From Hyphomonas atlantica corrig. (lineage in GTDB: Bacteria; Pseudomonadota; Alphaproteobacteria; Caulobacterales; Hyphomonadaceae), in the NCBI RefSeq assembly GCF_000682715.1, contig NZ_AWFH01000003.1, forward strand, positions 1 to 64,000: a DNA stretch of 64,000 bases, read 5' to 3'. This document shows positions 46,711-56,824 of the stretch, piece by piece; the stretch's first letter is position 1, and each line of letters begins with the position of its first letter. Under the pieces are notes generated by a model, which saw only the letters and a program-made list of their open reading frames with translations, had not been told where the DNA came from and searched no databases. The translations under genes were made by a program, and so were the position numbers.

Positions 46711-47466
46711 ATGCTGCTTCCTGTTTCGACCTGGACCGACATCGAAGCTTGGCTGAAAAAATCCAGAACAATCGTGATCCCGATTGGATCAATGGAGCAG
46801 CATGGGCCGAACGGCTTTATCGGCACAGATGCGCTCTGCCCCGAAATAGTCGCCCGCGAAGCGGAAAAGCTCGCACCTGACGACATATTGGTCGGCCCAA
46901 CGTTCAGCGTGGGTTGCGCCCAGCACCATCTTGGTTTTCCTGGCACAATCACATTGCGCCCCACTACGATGATTGCCGCAATGGCCGATTGGACGGAGAG
47001 TCTGATGAGGCATGGCTTCGAGCGTATATACTGGCTGAACGGTCATGGTGGGAATATCGCCACCATCGAAGCCGCCTTTTCCGAGATTCACGCCCGGCGC
47101 AGTTTTGATCCGCGCGGTGAAACCAATTTCCCCGGACTGACCTTGAAACGCCGGGATTGGTGGGACTTCAAATCGGTAATGACGCTGTGCAACCAACTTT
47201 ATCCTGTCGGGCATGGCAGCCACGCTACGGCGTCTGAAGTCTCGGTCACTTACTATGGTTTTCCCGATCATGCGCGAACTGACGTGGAAATGTCGCCGAA
47301 GATCGCGCCGACTGGAACGATTGGCGACGCCGTCCAATATCGCCGGGACTTCCCCGATGGGCGGATCGGATCGGACCCGACCCAATCAAGCGTTGAAGAT
47401 GGCGGAAAAATCGTGGACGCAGCCGCAAAAGCCGTACTCGATGAGGTTCGCCGCTTTTCGGCGTGA
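46711..47466 (+). CDS. Creatininase-family amidohydrolase
   Basis: A 251-residue protein of the creatininase/MftE superfamily. Its opening metal block IPIGSMEQHGPNGFIGTDAL is near residues 23-42. VGCAQHHLGFPGTITL and LNGHGGNIATIEAAF follow, giving the family's two-metal site. Members hydrolyse small cyclic amides or cleave a peptide (MftE); this one is not specified. The ATG at 46711 lies four bases past the purK stop, so it is probably read with purEK. A longer in-frame start at 46633 would lie inside purK. Confidence 0.85.
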   Translation: MLLPVSTWTDIEAWLKKSRTIVIPIGSMEQHGPNGFIGTDALCPEIVAREAEKLAPDDILVGPTFSVGCAQHHLGFPGTITLRPTTMIAAMADWTESLMRHGFERIYWLNGHGGNIATIEAAFSEIHARRSFDPRGETNFPGLTLKRRDWWDFKSVMTLCNQLYPVGHGSHATASEVSVTYYGFPDHARTDVEMSPKIAPTGTIGDAVQYRRDFPDGRIGSDPTQSSVEDGGKIVDAAAKAVLDEVRRFSA

Positions 47467-47552
47467 CGACTGATCCGGCTGGTGCCTTGGCTCTGGCCAG
47501 AATCACCCAACAACGTTATCAGAGGGCTCCCGGGAAAGGACCTGTTTGAAGA

Positions 47553-48284
47553 ATGCTGGACATTCAGAAGCTGGAAAAATCCTTTGGTGAAAAGCGGGCT
47601 GTACAAGGCCTGTCCTTCACCGTTGAGAAGGGAACGGTGCTTGGATTTCTCGGTCCGAACGGCGCAGGCAAATCAACATCAATGCGCATGATCTCAGGCG
47701 TGCTGGAACCCGATTCCGGAGACGCGCTCATCGACGGCAAATCGATCGTATCCGCAAGACGAGAAGCGCAGGCCGCGCTTGGCTATTTGCCAGAAGGCGC
47801 ACCCCTATATGACGACATGACCCCGCCGGAGTTTCTGGCGTTCATGGCATCGGCCCGCGCTATCCCGCGCTCTCAACGCAAGCAAGCCATAGAACGTGCC
47901 ATTGCGGACTCCAGAATTTCCACCGTTTGCGGACAACGGATTGGCTCTCTTTCAAAGGGATACCGCCGCCGGGTGGGACTGGCTGGCGCCATCCTGCACG
48001 ATCCGCCAGTATTGCTGCTTGACGAACCTACCGACGGGCTCGATCCGAACCAGAAGCGGGCCGTCCGAGCCCTGATTGCCCGAATGGCGCCTCGCAAGGC
48101 AATCGTGATCTCAACGCACACCTTGACCGAGGTGCCCGCGATGTGCACACGCGCAATTATCGTGGACCGAGGGCGCATTGTCGCTGACGATACACCTGAC
48201 GGACTTTTGAAATTATCGGCGGACGGCACACTTGAGAGCGCGTTTACCAGACTGACCGATCAGGCGGAGGCTGAATCCGCATGA
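47553..48284 (+). CDS. ABC transporter ATP-binding protein (GldA-like)
   Basis: A 243-residue ABC ATPase. Walker A is LGPNGAGKSTSMRM (about 35-48). The signature is LSKGYRRRVGLAGAIL and Walker B is VLLLDEPTDGLDPNQ. The architecture matches the ATPases paired with GldF/GldG-like membrane parts. It is the first of four overlapping genes (ATGA with the permease). Confidence 0.9.
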   Translation: MLDIQKLEKSFGEKRAVQGLSFTVEKGTVLGFLGPNGAGKSTSMRMISGVLEPDSGDALIDGKSIVSARREAQAALGYLPEGAPLYDDMTPPEFLAFMASARAIPRSQRKQAIERAIADSRISTVCGQRIGSLSKGYRRRVGLAGAILHDPPVLLLDEPTDGLDPNQKRAVRALIARMAPRKAIVISTHTLTEVPAMCTRAIIVDRGRIVADDTPDGLLKLSADGTLESAFTRLTDQAEAESA

Positions 48285-49036
48285 ATCGCTTCCGTCAGCA
48301 ATTTGACAGTTTCCTTCCGACCTACCGGCGCGAACTAGGGGCGTATTTCGCGACACCGATGGCTTATGTCTTCCTGGGAGTGTTCCTTCTGTCTTTAGGG
48401 ATGTTCACGTGGGAGGCTGCACGCTTCTTCGACACAGGCACGGCCGACTTGTCACCATTCTTTGTTTGGCATCCATGGATCTACATGATCTTCCTGCCCG
48501 CACTCGCCATGCGTCTATGGGCGGATGAAGCAAGTGCAGGAACCGATGAACTCCTCCTGTCACTTCCACTTGGAATGCCGGGGCTTGTACTGGGTAAACT
48601 GTTCGCGGCATGGAGCGTTGCCGCCGCAGGGCTCATCTTCACGCTGCCAATGTGGGTGACAGTCAACTATCTGGGCGCCCCGGACAATGCGGCGATTGCC
48701 CTGACATATTTTGTCAGCCTCCTGATGGCCGGTTCCTATCTTTCGATTGGAGCAGCGATTTCAGCCCTGACCGGAAGCCAGGTCACGGCTTTTGTGATCA
48801 GTGTGGTCATTGCATTCGTATTCACGGCTGCCGGTTGGCCATTGGTCCTCTCCGGTGTGAAAAGCCTGTTCGGCGCCGGAATGGCAGAACTCGTCGCGCA
48901 TTTTTCATTCCTCTCTCATTTTGAGGCTGCACAACGAGGCGTTCTGGAATTCCGTTCGGTGTTGTTCTTTCTCGGCGTTATTACGCTATGGACCATATTG
49001 AATGGTTTGTGGGCCTCCCGGCAGAGGCTTGGCTGA
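48281..49036 (+). CDS. ABC transporter permease (GldF/ABC-2 type)
   Basis: A 251-residue integral membrane protein with about six hydrophobic segments, opening YRRELGAYFATPMAYVFLGVFLL as in ABC-2 permeases. FLPALAMRLWADEASAGTDELLLSLP, in pieces, is the conserved block after the second segment. It overlaps the ATPase gene by four bases. The GldG-like gene starts one base after its stop. Confidence 0.88.
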   Translation: MNRFRQQFDSFLPTYRRELGAYFATPMAYVFLGVFLLSLGMFTWEAARFFDTGTADLSPFFVWHPWIYMIFLPALAMRLWADEASAGTDELLLSLPLGMPGLVLGKLFAAWSVAAAGLIFTLPMWVTVNYLGAPDNAAIALTYFVSLLMAGSYLSIGAAISALTGSQVTAFVISVVIAFVFTAAGWPLVLSGVKSLFGAGMAELVAHFSFLSHFEAAQRGVLEFRSVLFFLGVITLWTILNGLWASRQRLG

Positions 49037-49037
49037 C

Positions 49038-50930
49038 ATGAAGGTAAAGCACTATCTCATCGCCGCCTCCGTGCTCACCGCGATTACATTCATAGCGGCA
49101 AACCTGCTCGTGCAGAAAATGTTCACTGGCGCGCGGATCGATTTCACCGAAAACAATCTATACACGCTGTCAGACGCGACGAAATCGACGTTGGATTCCG
49201 TGGCAGAACCCGTGGACATAACCTTCGTCTACACACGGTCCACCGGTCAGGATTTTCCGACCATTCGCGCCTACGCAGCCCGTGTCCGTGAGTTGCTGCA
49301 AGTCTATGAAAGCCAGTCTGGTGGGAAAGTACGCGTCACTGAGATAGACCCCGTCCCCTTTTCGCCTGCAGAAGACCAGGCCCTCGCCGCCGGCATCACC
49401 GCAATTGATACGAACGGAAATGATCCTCTCTACTTTGGGATCATTGGGCGAAACTCAATCGATGACCAACGCGTGATACCATTTCTGGCCCCAGAGCGAG
49501 AAGTCACGCTGGAATATGATTTGACTCGCATGGTCGCCCGACTGGATGATCCGGACCCGGCCAGAGTCGGCATACTCTCTTCACTCCCAGGCATGACCGC
49601 GCCGGGTGGTGAGGGCGGCTACACATTACTACGCGATATTCACAAATCATTTGACGTAGAACCCATCTCCGAGACCTTTCAGTCCTTGCCTGAAGACCTA
49701 GATGTGTTGCTCGTCGTACAGCCACCAGACCTGTCGGACAGACAGCAATGGCTGATAGACCAATTCATCCTGCGAAAAGGCCGCGCGGTATTCCTGCTTG
49801 ATCCGGCCGCAAAAACTGCGGCAAGCGCTGGCATGTTCCAAACCAGCGAAACCGGGACGTCCGCGACGTTGGGCAGGTTTGGGGAAGCTTGGGGTATCTC
49901 ACTATCCAATGACGCGGTGGCGGACGCTGCCAGCGCCCTAACCGTACCAGTCGACACAGGCGGTGGACGTATCGAAGAGCTGGCCCATCCGCTGTTCCTG
50001 GGCATTCCGGCGGGTGATATGAATCAGGATGATTTGATCACGGCGGACCTCGCCCGATCTGTGAACTTCGGCGCGCCGGGTGCGTTTGAGGTTGGCACGT
50101 TGAGCGATGAGGTGGAGTTTACGCCACTTGTAATGACGGGGCCCAGCCCCTCCTTCATCAAGGCGGAAAATGCGGTCACGGACATGTCGCCTCAGCAAGT
50201 TTTACGTCAGTATCAAACCGAACCAGAAGCATTGGTCCTTGCCGCTCGCCTCTCTGGGCAACTCACAACAGCTTACCCGCAAGGTGCCCCTGCTTTTGAT
50301 GAGCCATCGGACCCGCTGTTGGCCGAGATTGCCCGAGCAGAAGCGGCGAACGCCCTGCCGCATGTTTCCGAAAGCGAAACGGACGCTCAACTTGTCCTGA
50401 TCGCCGACGTAGATTTTGTCGCGGACGATTTTTACATCATTCCGAATGAACAGATCATCGTTGCGGACAATGGCGCGCTGGTACTGAACGCGCTGGACGC
50501 CTTGGCAGGAGGTGGTGAGCTTTCCCGGCTAAGGTCTCGCGCACCAAGTCTGCGGCGGATGGAGCGAGTTGATCGTATGCGTGAGAACGCCGAGGCCATC
50601 TATTTCCGTCAACAGGCTGCCCTTCAAGACAATCTCCAAACGGCCCAAGCGCGGCTTGAAGAATTACAGGCGATCGGCGCGGCGGATGGCTTCTTCTCAG
50701 GCGACTTGGAAGCAGACCTGACGGAAGCAGAGCGTACTGAGTTGCTGGATTTGAGACAGCGCATTGTGGACCTGCGCGCGCAATTGCGAGAGATCGAACG
50801 CAATTATCGCCGAGATATTGATCGCCTGGAGGGCACGTTAAAAGCCATCAACATCTGGGGCGGCCCGATGTTGGTCTGCTTGATCGGTCTGTTTGTCTGG
50901 TATCGCCAAAGGCGCAGGGGAGCGGCATGA
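49038..50930 (+). CDS. GldG-like ABC system component
   Basis: A 630-residue protein with an N-terminal membrane helix (about 5-27) and a large periplasmic part that includes a GldG/ABC-type uncharacterised domain (about 40-300: IDFTENNLYTLSDATKSTL). A long coiled-coil region (about 535-600) follows. A C-terminal membrane helix near 610-628 ends in a basic RRRGAA. I start at ATG 49038, directly after the permease stop. GldG is part of the gliding ABC system in Bacteroidetes, but such trios occur in non-gliding proteobacteria. Substrate unknown. Confidence 0.85.
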   Translation: MKVKHYLIAASVLTAITFIAANLLVQKMFTGARIDFTENNLYTLSDATKSTLDSVAEPVDITFVYTRSTGQDFPTIRAYAARVRELLQVYESQSGGKVRVTEIDPVPFSPAEDQALAAGITAIDTNGNDPLYFGIIGRNSIDDQRVIPFLAPEREVTLEYDLTRMVARLDDPDPARVGILSSLPGMTAPGGEGGYTLLRDIHKSFDVEPISETFQSLPEDLDVLLVVQPPDLSDRQQWLIDQFILRKGRAVFLLDPAAKTAASAGMFQTSETGTSATLGRFGEAWGISLSNDAVADAASALTVPVDTGGGRIEELAHPLFLGIPAGDMNQDDLITADLARSVNFGAPGAFEVGTLSDEVEFTPLVMTGPSPSFIKAENAVTDMSPQQVLRQYQTEPEALVLAARLSGQLTTAYPQGAPAFDEPSDPLLAEIARAEAANALPHVSESETDAQLVLIADVDFVADDFYIIPNEQIIVADNGALVLNALDALAGGGELSRLRSRAPSLRRMERVDRMRENAEAIYFRQQAALQDNLQTAQARLEELQAIGAADGFFSGDLEADLTEAERTELLDLRQRIVDLRAQLREIERNYRRDIDRLEGTLKAINIWGGPMLVCLIGLFVWYRQRRRGAA

Positions 50931-51973
50931 GCGATCTTCGCACCAAACAACGGATACGGCGACTTCAGATCATGGGAGGAATCGCCGCTGGCCTGACCCT
51001 GCTGAGCCTGGCTGCCTATAGTTTTGATGGCCCGTCAATGCGCGCGTCAGAGCGCGACGGCCAAAAAGTGATTCCTGACTTCGCTGCTATTCGCGCTGAG
51101 GCCAGCGCCATCCGCGTCTCACTCTCCGATGAAGCTTATACATTGGTGAATACCCAAGAGGGCTGGAAAATGGGCGACGAGGATGGATATCCAGTCCGTC
51201 CCGACCGGCTCGCTGAACTAGCAACCGGTCTGGAAGCTTTGAGTTGGGGAGAGGGCCGGACCCGTGACCCGGACAAGCTAAACAGGATTGGCCTAGGTGA
51301 TCCACGCGATGGCGGAACAGGCGCTTTGATTGAGATCATCGACGATAACGGTCAGGTGGCCGCATCGCTTATCACAGGTCGTAAAGACAGCCAGCTATAC
51401 GGACGGCTGCCTGATCAGGAACAAGCGTTTCAGGTCGTGGGAGATCTGCCTCCCTTCTACAATCATGATGCGTGGCTGGACTTTGACATCTTCGAGATCA
51501 ATTCCGACGCCATCTCGGCGGTGAGAATATTCGATTCCGTTGGCGAGAGCTTGTACCTCCAACGCTCCGTAGGTTCGAGCGATAGAAGCTTTATTCCCGG
51601 TCCGCCCTTTCAGAACTTCAAATTGGTTAGCCGGATGGCAGCCTCCACCCCCGCCCTGGCGCTCACCCGGTTTGACCCGATAGGCGTAAAACCCGCCAGT
51701 GAGCTGCAAACGCGCTTCGTTGGTCGACACATCACCGAAACGCATGACGGGCTTGAAGTAGACGTACACGCGTTCAGGGAGCCGGACGGCTATTTCGTTA
51801 CGATCCGCGCCATCGAGGCTGGCGAAGGCGCCCATCGCGGCAGCACGATCAATGACAAAGCGGAAGGCTGGGCTTTTCAACTGGCTGAATATGACTGGAA
51901 CGAATTTACGCCGCGCGTTTCTTCGATTGTCAGGCCCCCTGCCCTCGCGCTCGAGGCAGATCAGCCTAATTAG
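50927..51973 (+). CDS. DUF4340 protein
   Basis: A 348-residue protein with one N-terminal membrane helix (about 15-33, MGGIAAGLTLLSLAAYSF). A periplasmic DUF4340 region with LVNTQEGWKMGDEDGYPVR and IRIF-type strands follows. DUF4340 proteins regularly end GldA/F/G-like operons. It overlaps the GldG-like gene by four bases. Function unknown. Confidence 0.82.
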   Translation: MSDLRTKQRIRRLQIMGGIAAGLTLLSLAAYSFDGPSMRASERDGQKVIPDFAAIRAEASAIRVSLSDEAYTLVNTQEGWKMGDEDGYPVRPDRLAELATGLEALSWGEGRTRDPDKLNRIGLGDPRDGGTGALIEIIDDNGQVAASLITGRKDSQLYGRLPDQEQAFQVVGDLPPFYNHDAWLDFDIFEINSDAISAVRIFDSVGESLYLQRSVGSSDRSFIPGPPFQNFKLVSRMAASTPALALTRFDPIGVKPASELQTRFVGRHITETHDGLEVDVHAFREPDGYFVTIRAIEAGEGAHRGSTINDKAEGWAFQLAEYDWNEFTPRVSSIVRPPALALEADQPN

Positions 51974-51987
51974 CTTCGAAGATTGCG

Positions 51988-52638
51988 CTAAGGCGCAATG
52001 ACCATCGTCGCCAGGACCGGGCCGAATCCAGACTCCTGAACAATGACGGCGCAGCCCGAATCACAAACCGGTATGTCCAGCTCAACTGAATTCCCGAGCC
52101 ACGGGCCGAGCGCTGTCACGCGAGTAACAGGGTTTACCATGTCCGTCGTATTTGCGTCGCCGGACAGATAGTCTACGAGCCAGATGTCTGCGAGATCCGG
52201 AACACGACCCGATAGTCGAAGCTTGTTGCCCTTGCGGACCAGGTCGACACTCAGTGCCTCTCTCGCTTCCAGCCGCTCCAGCGCACGGTCCACATTATGA
52301 CGCTTGCTTCCCGCACACTGCTCCAAGCCATTATAGACGGTTTGAGGCGTGTAAGGACCGCGCAGGCCAAATCGATCAGTGTATCCTCTCTGGCGATCCT
52401 TCGATTCCTTCATCGCCATCGGGTCCTTGTCTCCAAGATAATCCCAATAATCGACTGACCAGGTAAGTACGAGCAGATCTTCCCGCTCCGCGCTGACGGC
52501 CTTGAGCGTGCGATGGGCCTTGGGACAGGAACGACAATTCTGGGAAGAAAAAAGTTCAACCAGCACCGGGCCTTCGGCAATGGCCGGCGAGGTCCAGAGA
52601 CCTGCGATCAATACAAGGGAAGCAAAAAAGCGTTTCAT
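51988..52638 (-). CDS. DUF1223 secreted thioredoxin-like protein
   Basis: A 216-residue protein with a signal peptide (KRFFASLVLIAGLWTSPAIA). A DUF1223 domain follows, starting VLVELFSSQNCRSCPKAHRTL with a CxxC pair (C34/C37 region), then VDYWDYLGDKDPM and TPQTVYNG. The fold is thioredoxin-like, but DUF1223 activity is unknown. It lies between the DUF4340 and acnA genes on the opposite strand to the former, and after the acnA terminator. Confidence 0.85.
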   Translation of the reverse strand: MKRFFASLVLIAGLWTSPAIAEGPVLVELFSSQNCRSCPKAHRTLKAVSAEREDLLVLTWSVDYWDYLGDKDPMAMKESKDRQRGYTDRFGLRGPYTPQTVYNGLEQCAGSKRHNVDRALERLEAREALSVDLVRKGNKLRLSGRVPDLADIWLVDYLSGDANTTDMVNPVTRVTALGPWLGNSVELDIPVCDSGCAVIVQESGFGPVLATMVIAP

Positions 52639-52700
52639 TTCAGGTCCAGCTTATAGGCCCATCTTAGATCGCGCGACAGTCACAGGGATGTGAGGCCTGT

Positions 52701-52734
52701 AAAAAAGCCCCCTCGGCATACCGAAGGGGCTTTT
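52701..52734 (-). terminator. Rho-independent terminator of acnA
   Basis: On the minus strand AAAAGCCCCTTCGG pairs with CCGAGGGGGCTTTTTT around TATG, with a clear T-run. It lies 22 bases after the acnA stop. Confidence 0.92.
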
Positions 52735-52755
52735 GGAGCGTATCAAAGTGCCGGA

Positions 52756-55449
52756 TCAGGCGGCAGCAGCCTCACGGGCGAGATTTCGGAGCACATAGTG
52801 CAGAATGCCGCCATTTCGATAATAGTCGAGTTCATTCTCGGTATCGACCCGAACAATTGTCTTCGCGACAATCTTTGAACCGTCTTCGCGAGTTATTTCC
52901 ACGTCCATGGTCTGGCGTGGTGTAATCGATTCCACGCCTTTGATGGTCACGATCTCCTTGCCGGTAAGCCCAAGCTCCTTCGCACTTTGGCCATCGGCAA
53001 ACTCCAGTGGAAGCACGCCCATACCAATCAGGTTCGACCGGTGGATACGCTCAAAGCTTCCGGCGATGACAGCGCGGACGCCCAGGAGGATCGTGCCTTT
53101 GGCTGCCCAGTCACGTGACGAACCGTTACCGTAGAGATCGCCCGCGAACACTACCAGTGGCGTGCCTTCGGCCTCATACTTCATGGCCGCGTCATAGATC
53201 GGCATCTGTTCGCCGTCTGGATAGTGTACTGTCACGCCGCCTTCGACGCCTGGGACCATCTGGTTCTTGATACGGATGTTTGCAAAGGTACCGCGCATCA
53301 TGACTTCATGATTGCCGCGCCGAGAGCCGTAGGAGTTGAAGTCGAGTGGCGACACCTGGTGTTCCTGCAGATAGATGCCCGCCGGGCTGGACGCCTTTAT
53401 GGAGCCAGCCGGGGAGATGTGATCTGTCGTAATGGAATCGCCGAATACAGCGAGAACACGCGCTTCTTCCACATCTTTCGGGGCGTCGAGATCCAGCCCC
53501 ATCCCCTCAAAGTATGGAGGGTTCTGAACGTAGGTGGAGGCTGGCGGCCAACTGTAAGTTTGTCCGCCAGACACTTCGATACCTTTCCAATGTTCATCAC
53601 CTTTGAACACGTCGGAATAGCGCTCGGCGAACATTTGCGGCGTAACTGCCGCTGTCATGATTTCCGCAATTTCGTGCGATGTTGGCCAGAGATCCTTGAG
53701 ATAAACATCATTGCCATTTTTATCTTTGCCAAGAGGATCCTTGGTCAGATTGATCCGCAGCGATCCAGCAATAGCGTATGCAACGACCAATGGCGGTGAC
53801 GCCAGATAGTTTGCCTTGATATCAGGACCAATACGCCCCTCAAAATTGCGGTTTCCGGAAAGGACGGAGCAGGAAACAAGGTCTCCATCCGCAATCGCCT
53901 TTGCGAGCGCGGGCGGCAACGGCCCGGAATTGCCGATACACGTCGTACATCCGTAACCGACCAAATTGAATCCAAGTGCGTCGAGATCATCCTGCAGACC
54001 AGCCTTTTCCAGATAATCCGTGACCACTTGAGATCCTGGTGCCAGTGACGTCTTGACCCATGGCTTGCGGTCGAGACCCAGTTCGCGGGCCTTGCGTGCG
54101 ACCAGTCCCGCTGCGATCAACACTGATGGATTCGATGTGTTCGTGCAGGATGTAATCGCTGCGATGAATACGTCGCCATGCGTGACGGTGTAGTCTTCAC
54201 CGTCGACAGAAATCGGCTCTGCGGCGTCGGACGCTTTGCCAAATTCTTTTGCCATGGCATCGGCGAAGGCCGTGTCGCCTTCGGAAAGCAATACGCGATC
54301 CTGAGGGCGCTTTGGCCCCGAAATCGATGGGACAACAGTGCCAAGATCCAGCTCAAGTGTATCCGTAAAAATGGGCTCAACCTGTTCCGGGCGCCAATAG
54401 CCCTGCGCCTTGGCGTAAGCCTCGACAAGCTCAACGCGGTCCGCGTCACGACCTGTATTGGTCAAATACTTTACCGTATCTTCGTCGACCGGGAAGAACC
54501 CACACGTCGCTCCGTACTCAGGCGCCATGTTGGAAATGGTTGCCTGATCTTCGAGCGTCAGATTGGACAAGCCCGGACCGTAGAATTCTACGAACTTCCC
54601 GACCACACCCTTCTGGCGCAGCATCTGGACGACGGTCAGCACCAAATCGGTTGCGGTGGCACCCTCAGCCATCTTGCCGTCGAGACGGAAACCAATGACT
54701 TCCGGGATAAGCATGGACACCGGCTGGCCAAGCATGGCGGCCTCTGCCTCAATGCCTCCTACACCCCAGCCGAGTACGGAAAGGGCGTTGATCATGGTGG
54801 TATGAGAGTCCGTACCGACACATGTATCCGGATAAGCCACGGTTTCCCCGTCTTCTTCCTTGGTCCAGACGGTTTGTCCCAGATATTCGAGGTTCACCTG
54901 GTGACAGATTCCGGTGCCCGGCGGGACCACACGGAAATTCTTGAATGCGGTAGAACCCCAGCGGAGGAATTCATAACGTTCCTGATTACGCTTGTACTCG
55001 ATTTCTACGTTTTTTTCGAAACTGTCCGGGCCCGCAAAACTATCGACCATGACAGAGTGATCAATGACGAGATCAACCGGAACCTGGGGATTAATTGCCT
55101 CGGCCGACGCGCCAAGTTTTTCCGCCGCATCTCTCATGGCGGCCAAGTCAACAACGGCTGGAACACCGGTAAAGTCCTGCATCAGAACGCGCGCCGGGCG
55201 ATAGGCAATCTCGTGGCTGATATCACCCTTGTTGTCGAGCCAGGTCTTAAACGCCAGAATATCTTCCTTGGTGACGGTTTTACCGTCCTCAAACCTAAGC
55301 ATGTTCTCTAGCAACACCTTGAGTGAGGCTGGCAAGCGTGAAACATCACCCAAACCATTTTCTCCTGCCGCCGACAGAGAGTAATAGGTGTAGGATTTAT
55401 TGCCGACAGAGAGTGTGCGTTTGGAGTTGAAGCTGTCGAGGGAAGTCAT
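52756..55449 (-). CDS. acnA: Aconitate hydratase A
   Basis: AcnA interconverts citrate and isocitrate in the TCA cycle. The 897-residue protein carries all cluster-binding parts: the first Cys in [12 protein letters not shown] and the Cys pair in [17 protein letters not shown]. The substrate residues [20 protein letters not shown] and the swivel-domain [15 protein letters not shown] and [13 protein letters not shown] blocks are also present. Length is normal for AcnA. A hairpin GCGGCG/CGCCGC (55482-55499) lies in the leader. It is divergent from ccmA. Confidence 0.97.
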   Translation of the reverse strand: MTSLDSFNSKRTLSVGNKSYTYYSLSAAGENGLGDVSRLPASLKVLLENMLRFEDGKTVTKEDILAFKTWLDNKGDISHEIAYRPARVLMQDFTGVPAVVDLAAMRDAAEKLGASAEAINPQVPVDLVIDHSVMVDSFAGPDSFEKNVEIEYKRNQERYEFLRWGSTAFKNFRVVPPGTGICHQVNLEYLGQTVWTKEEDGETVAYPDTCVGTDSHTTMINALSVLGWGVGGIEAEAAMLGQPVSMLIPEVIGFRLDGKMAEGATATDLVLTVVQMLRQKGVVGKFVEFYGPGLSNLTLEDQATISNMAPEYGATCGFFPVDEDTVKYLTNTGRDADRVELVEAYAKAQGYWRPEQVEPIFTDTLELDLGTVVPSISGPKRPQDRVLLSEGDTAFADAMAKEFGKASDAAEPISVDGEDYTVTHGDVFIAAITSCTNTSNPSVLIAAGLVARKARELGLDRKPWVKTSLAPGSQVVTDYLEKAGLQDDLDALGFNLVGYGCTTCIGNSGPLPPALAKAIADGDLVSCSVLSGNRNFEGRIGPDIKANYLASPPLVVAYAIAGSLRINLTKDPLGKDKNGNDVYLKDLWPTSHEIAEIMTAAVTPQMFAERYSDVFKGDEHWKGIEVSGGQTYSWPPASTYVQNPPYFEGMGLDLDAPKDVEEARVLAVFGDSITTDHISPAGSIKASSPAGIYLQEHQVSPLDFNSYGSRRGNHEVMMRGTFANIRIKNQMVPGVEGGVTVHYPDGEQMPIYDAAMKYEAEGTPLVVFAGDLYGNGSSRDWAAKGTILLGVRAVIAGSFERIHRSNLIGMGVLPLEFADGQSAKELGLTGKEIVTIKGVESITPRQTMDVEITREDGSKIVAKTIVRVDTENELDYYRNGGILHYVLRNLAREAAAA

Positions 55450-55510
55450 AAGAGGGAACCTCGCGTCTGAATTATCATCTGCGGCGAAGAGCCGCCGCGT
55501 TGGCCTGTCT

Positions 55511-55538
55511 CATATAAGCGCATAATGGATTGAAGCAA
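55511..55538 (-). promoter_or_regulatory. Candidate acnA promoter
   Basis: On the minus strand TTGCTT (55533-55538) and TATATG (55511-55516) are 16 bases apart. They are the best sigma-70-like boxes upstream of acnA, but both depart from consensus. Confidence 0.35.
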
Positions 55539-55565
55539 TTGAGACAAAGGGTCTAAACGGGTCAG

Positions 55566-56141
55566 ATGAGCGTTGGTTCACTCCTTTACGGAAACAATAT
55601 CGGCATAATGCGTGGCGAACGCGTACTTTTTCGTGATGTGTCGCTTTCCCTGTCCCCCGGAGAAGCAATTGTCCTCAGAGGTGCGAACGGTGCCGGCAAG
55701 ACTACGCTGTTGAGAATTCTGGCCGGCCTGACGCAAGCTGAAACGGGCGAGGTTTCCAAGCAAGGCGCGCATCATTGGATTGCTCACCGAGAGGGATTGA
55801 AACCTCATGAGACGCCAGCGGATCACCTCCGCCTGTGGGCGCGCGCCTGGGGGCAGACCGTAGAGGTCCGGCAATTGCTTGCCGACATGGGCCTGTCTAA
55901 GCCTGCAGATGTACCGGCAAAGTATCTCTCGGCAGGGCAGCGACGCCGTACAGCGCTGGCGCGTTTGCGACTGGAAGACCGCCCAATCTGGCTTCTCGAC
56001 GAGCCGTTCACGGCACTCGACGCGGACGGAAAGTCTTTGTTGCAGGCCATGATATCAAATCATCGCACTCAGGGAGGCGGCGTAATCGCGGCCATACATG
56101 GCGAGGCTGGGTTTGAATTCGATACACAGGTGGAGATTTGA
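55566..56141 (+). CDS. ccmA: Haem exporter ATP-binding protein CcmA
   Basis: CcmA is the ATPase of the CcmABCD system that releases holo-CcmE during cytochrome c maturation. The 191-residue protein has Walker A LRGANGAGKTTLLRIL, a signature LSAGQRRRTALARL and Walker B IWLLDEPFTALD. The ribosome binding site is weak. It overlaps ccmB by three bases. Confidence 0.93.
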   Translation: MSVGSLLYGNNIGIMRGERVLFRDVSLSLSPGEAIVLRGANGAGKTTLLRILAGLTQAETGEVSKQGAHHWIAHREGLKPHETPADHLRLWARAWGQTVEVRQLLADMGLSKPADVPAKYLSAGQRRRTALARLRLEDRPIWLLDEPFTALDADGKSLLQAMISNHRTQGGGVIAAIHGEAGFEFDTQVEI

Positions 56142-56803
56142 GCGGCGCACCGATCCTCTCGGCTTTCCGGCAGGCGCTGGGTGAGGCCTGGGCCGGTGGC
56201 GCGGGAGCGCTGCTGCCACTCGGCTTCTTCGCAGGCACTACTGTTCTCGTTCCCTTGGGAGTCGGGACGGAACCAGCGACATTGCGCGCCATCGGTCCCG
56301 GGATCCTTTGGGTATCCCTTGCCCTATCCAGTCTGGTTACCCTTGAGCGGGTTTTTCAGGCTGACACAGAAGACGGCGCTTTGGACCTCTGGCTGCAGAC
56401 GGGTGCCCCCGCGGCGGCCATTGCCGCGGCCAAGACTTTCGCGCATTGGCTGACCGCAGGTTTGCCTCTGGCCCTACTCTCCCCCATGCTGCTGCTCATG
56501 TTCCAAGCGAGGGCTAGCGGCGCTCTTCTTGAAAATATGGGCCTCTACGCCATCGGCGGTATCGCCTTCTACTTCTGGGGCGGCGTTGGCGCAGCGCTGT
56601 CAGCAACAGTTCGAAGAGGCGGCCTACTGATCAGCCTGATCGCGTTGCCCCTGTACGTTCCCACCGCCATATTCGGCGCGCTGGCCATGGGCGATGGTCC
56701 CAGCAGCGCTTCAGCTCCATTGTTTCTCGCAGCAACAACGCTTTTTGCTTTGGCTGCAGCTCCGTTCGCAATGGGTGCAGCCCTACGCTTGGCGGCAGAC
56801 TGA
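56138..56803 (+). CDS. ccmB: Haem exporter permease CcmB
   Basis: A 221-residue inner-membrane protein with about six hydrophobic segments. It shows CcmB features: ALLPLGFFAGTTVLVPLGVG, then DTEDGALDLWLQTGAP. The start reads TTG at 56138-56140, overlapping the ccmA TGA; no better start is present. It partners CcmA. A 21-base gap precedes ccmC. Confidence 0.92.
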   Translation: MSGAPILSAFRQALGEAWAGGAGALLPLGFFAGTTVLVPLGVGTEPATLRAIGPGILWVSLALSSLVTLERVFQADTEDGALDLWLQTGAPAAAIAAAKTFAHWLTAGLPLALLSPMLLLMFQARASGALLENMGLYAIGGIAFYFWGGVGAALSATVRRGGLLISLIALPLYVPTAIFGALAMGDGPSSASAPLFLAATTLFALAAAPFAMGAALRLAAD

Positions 56804-56824
56804 CAGAAGGGTATTTCGAACACG

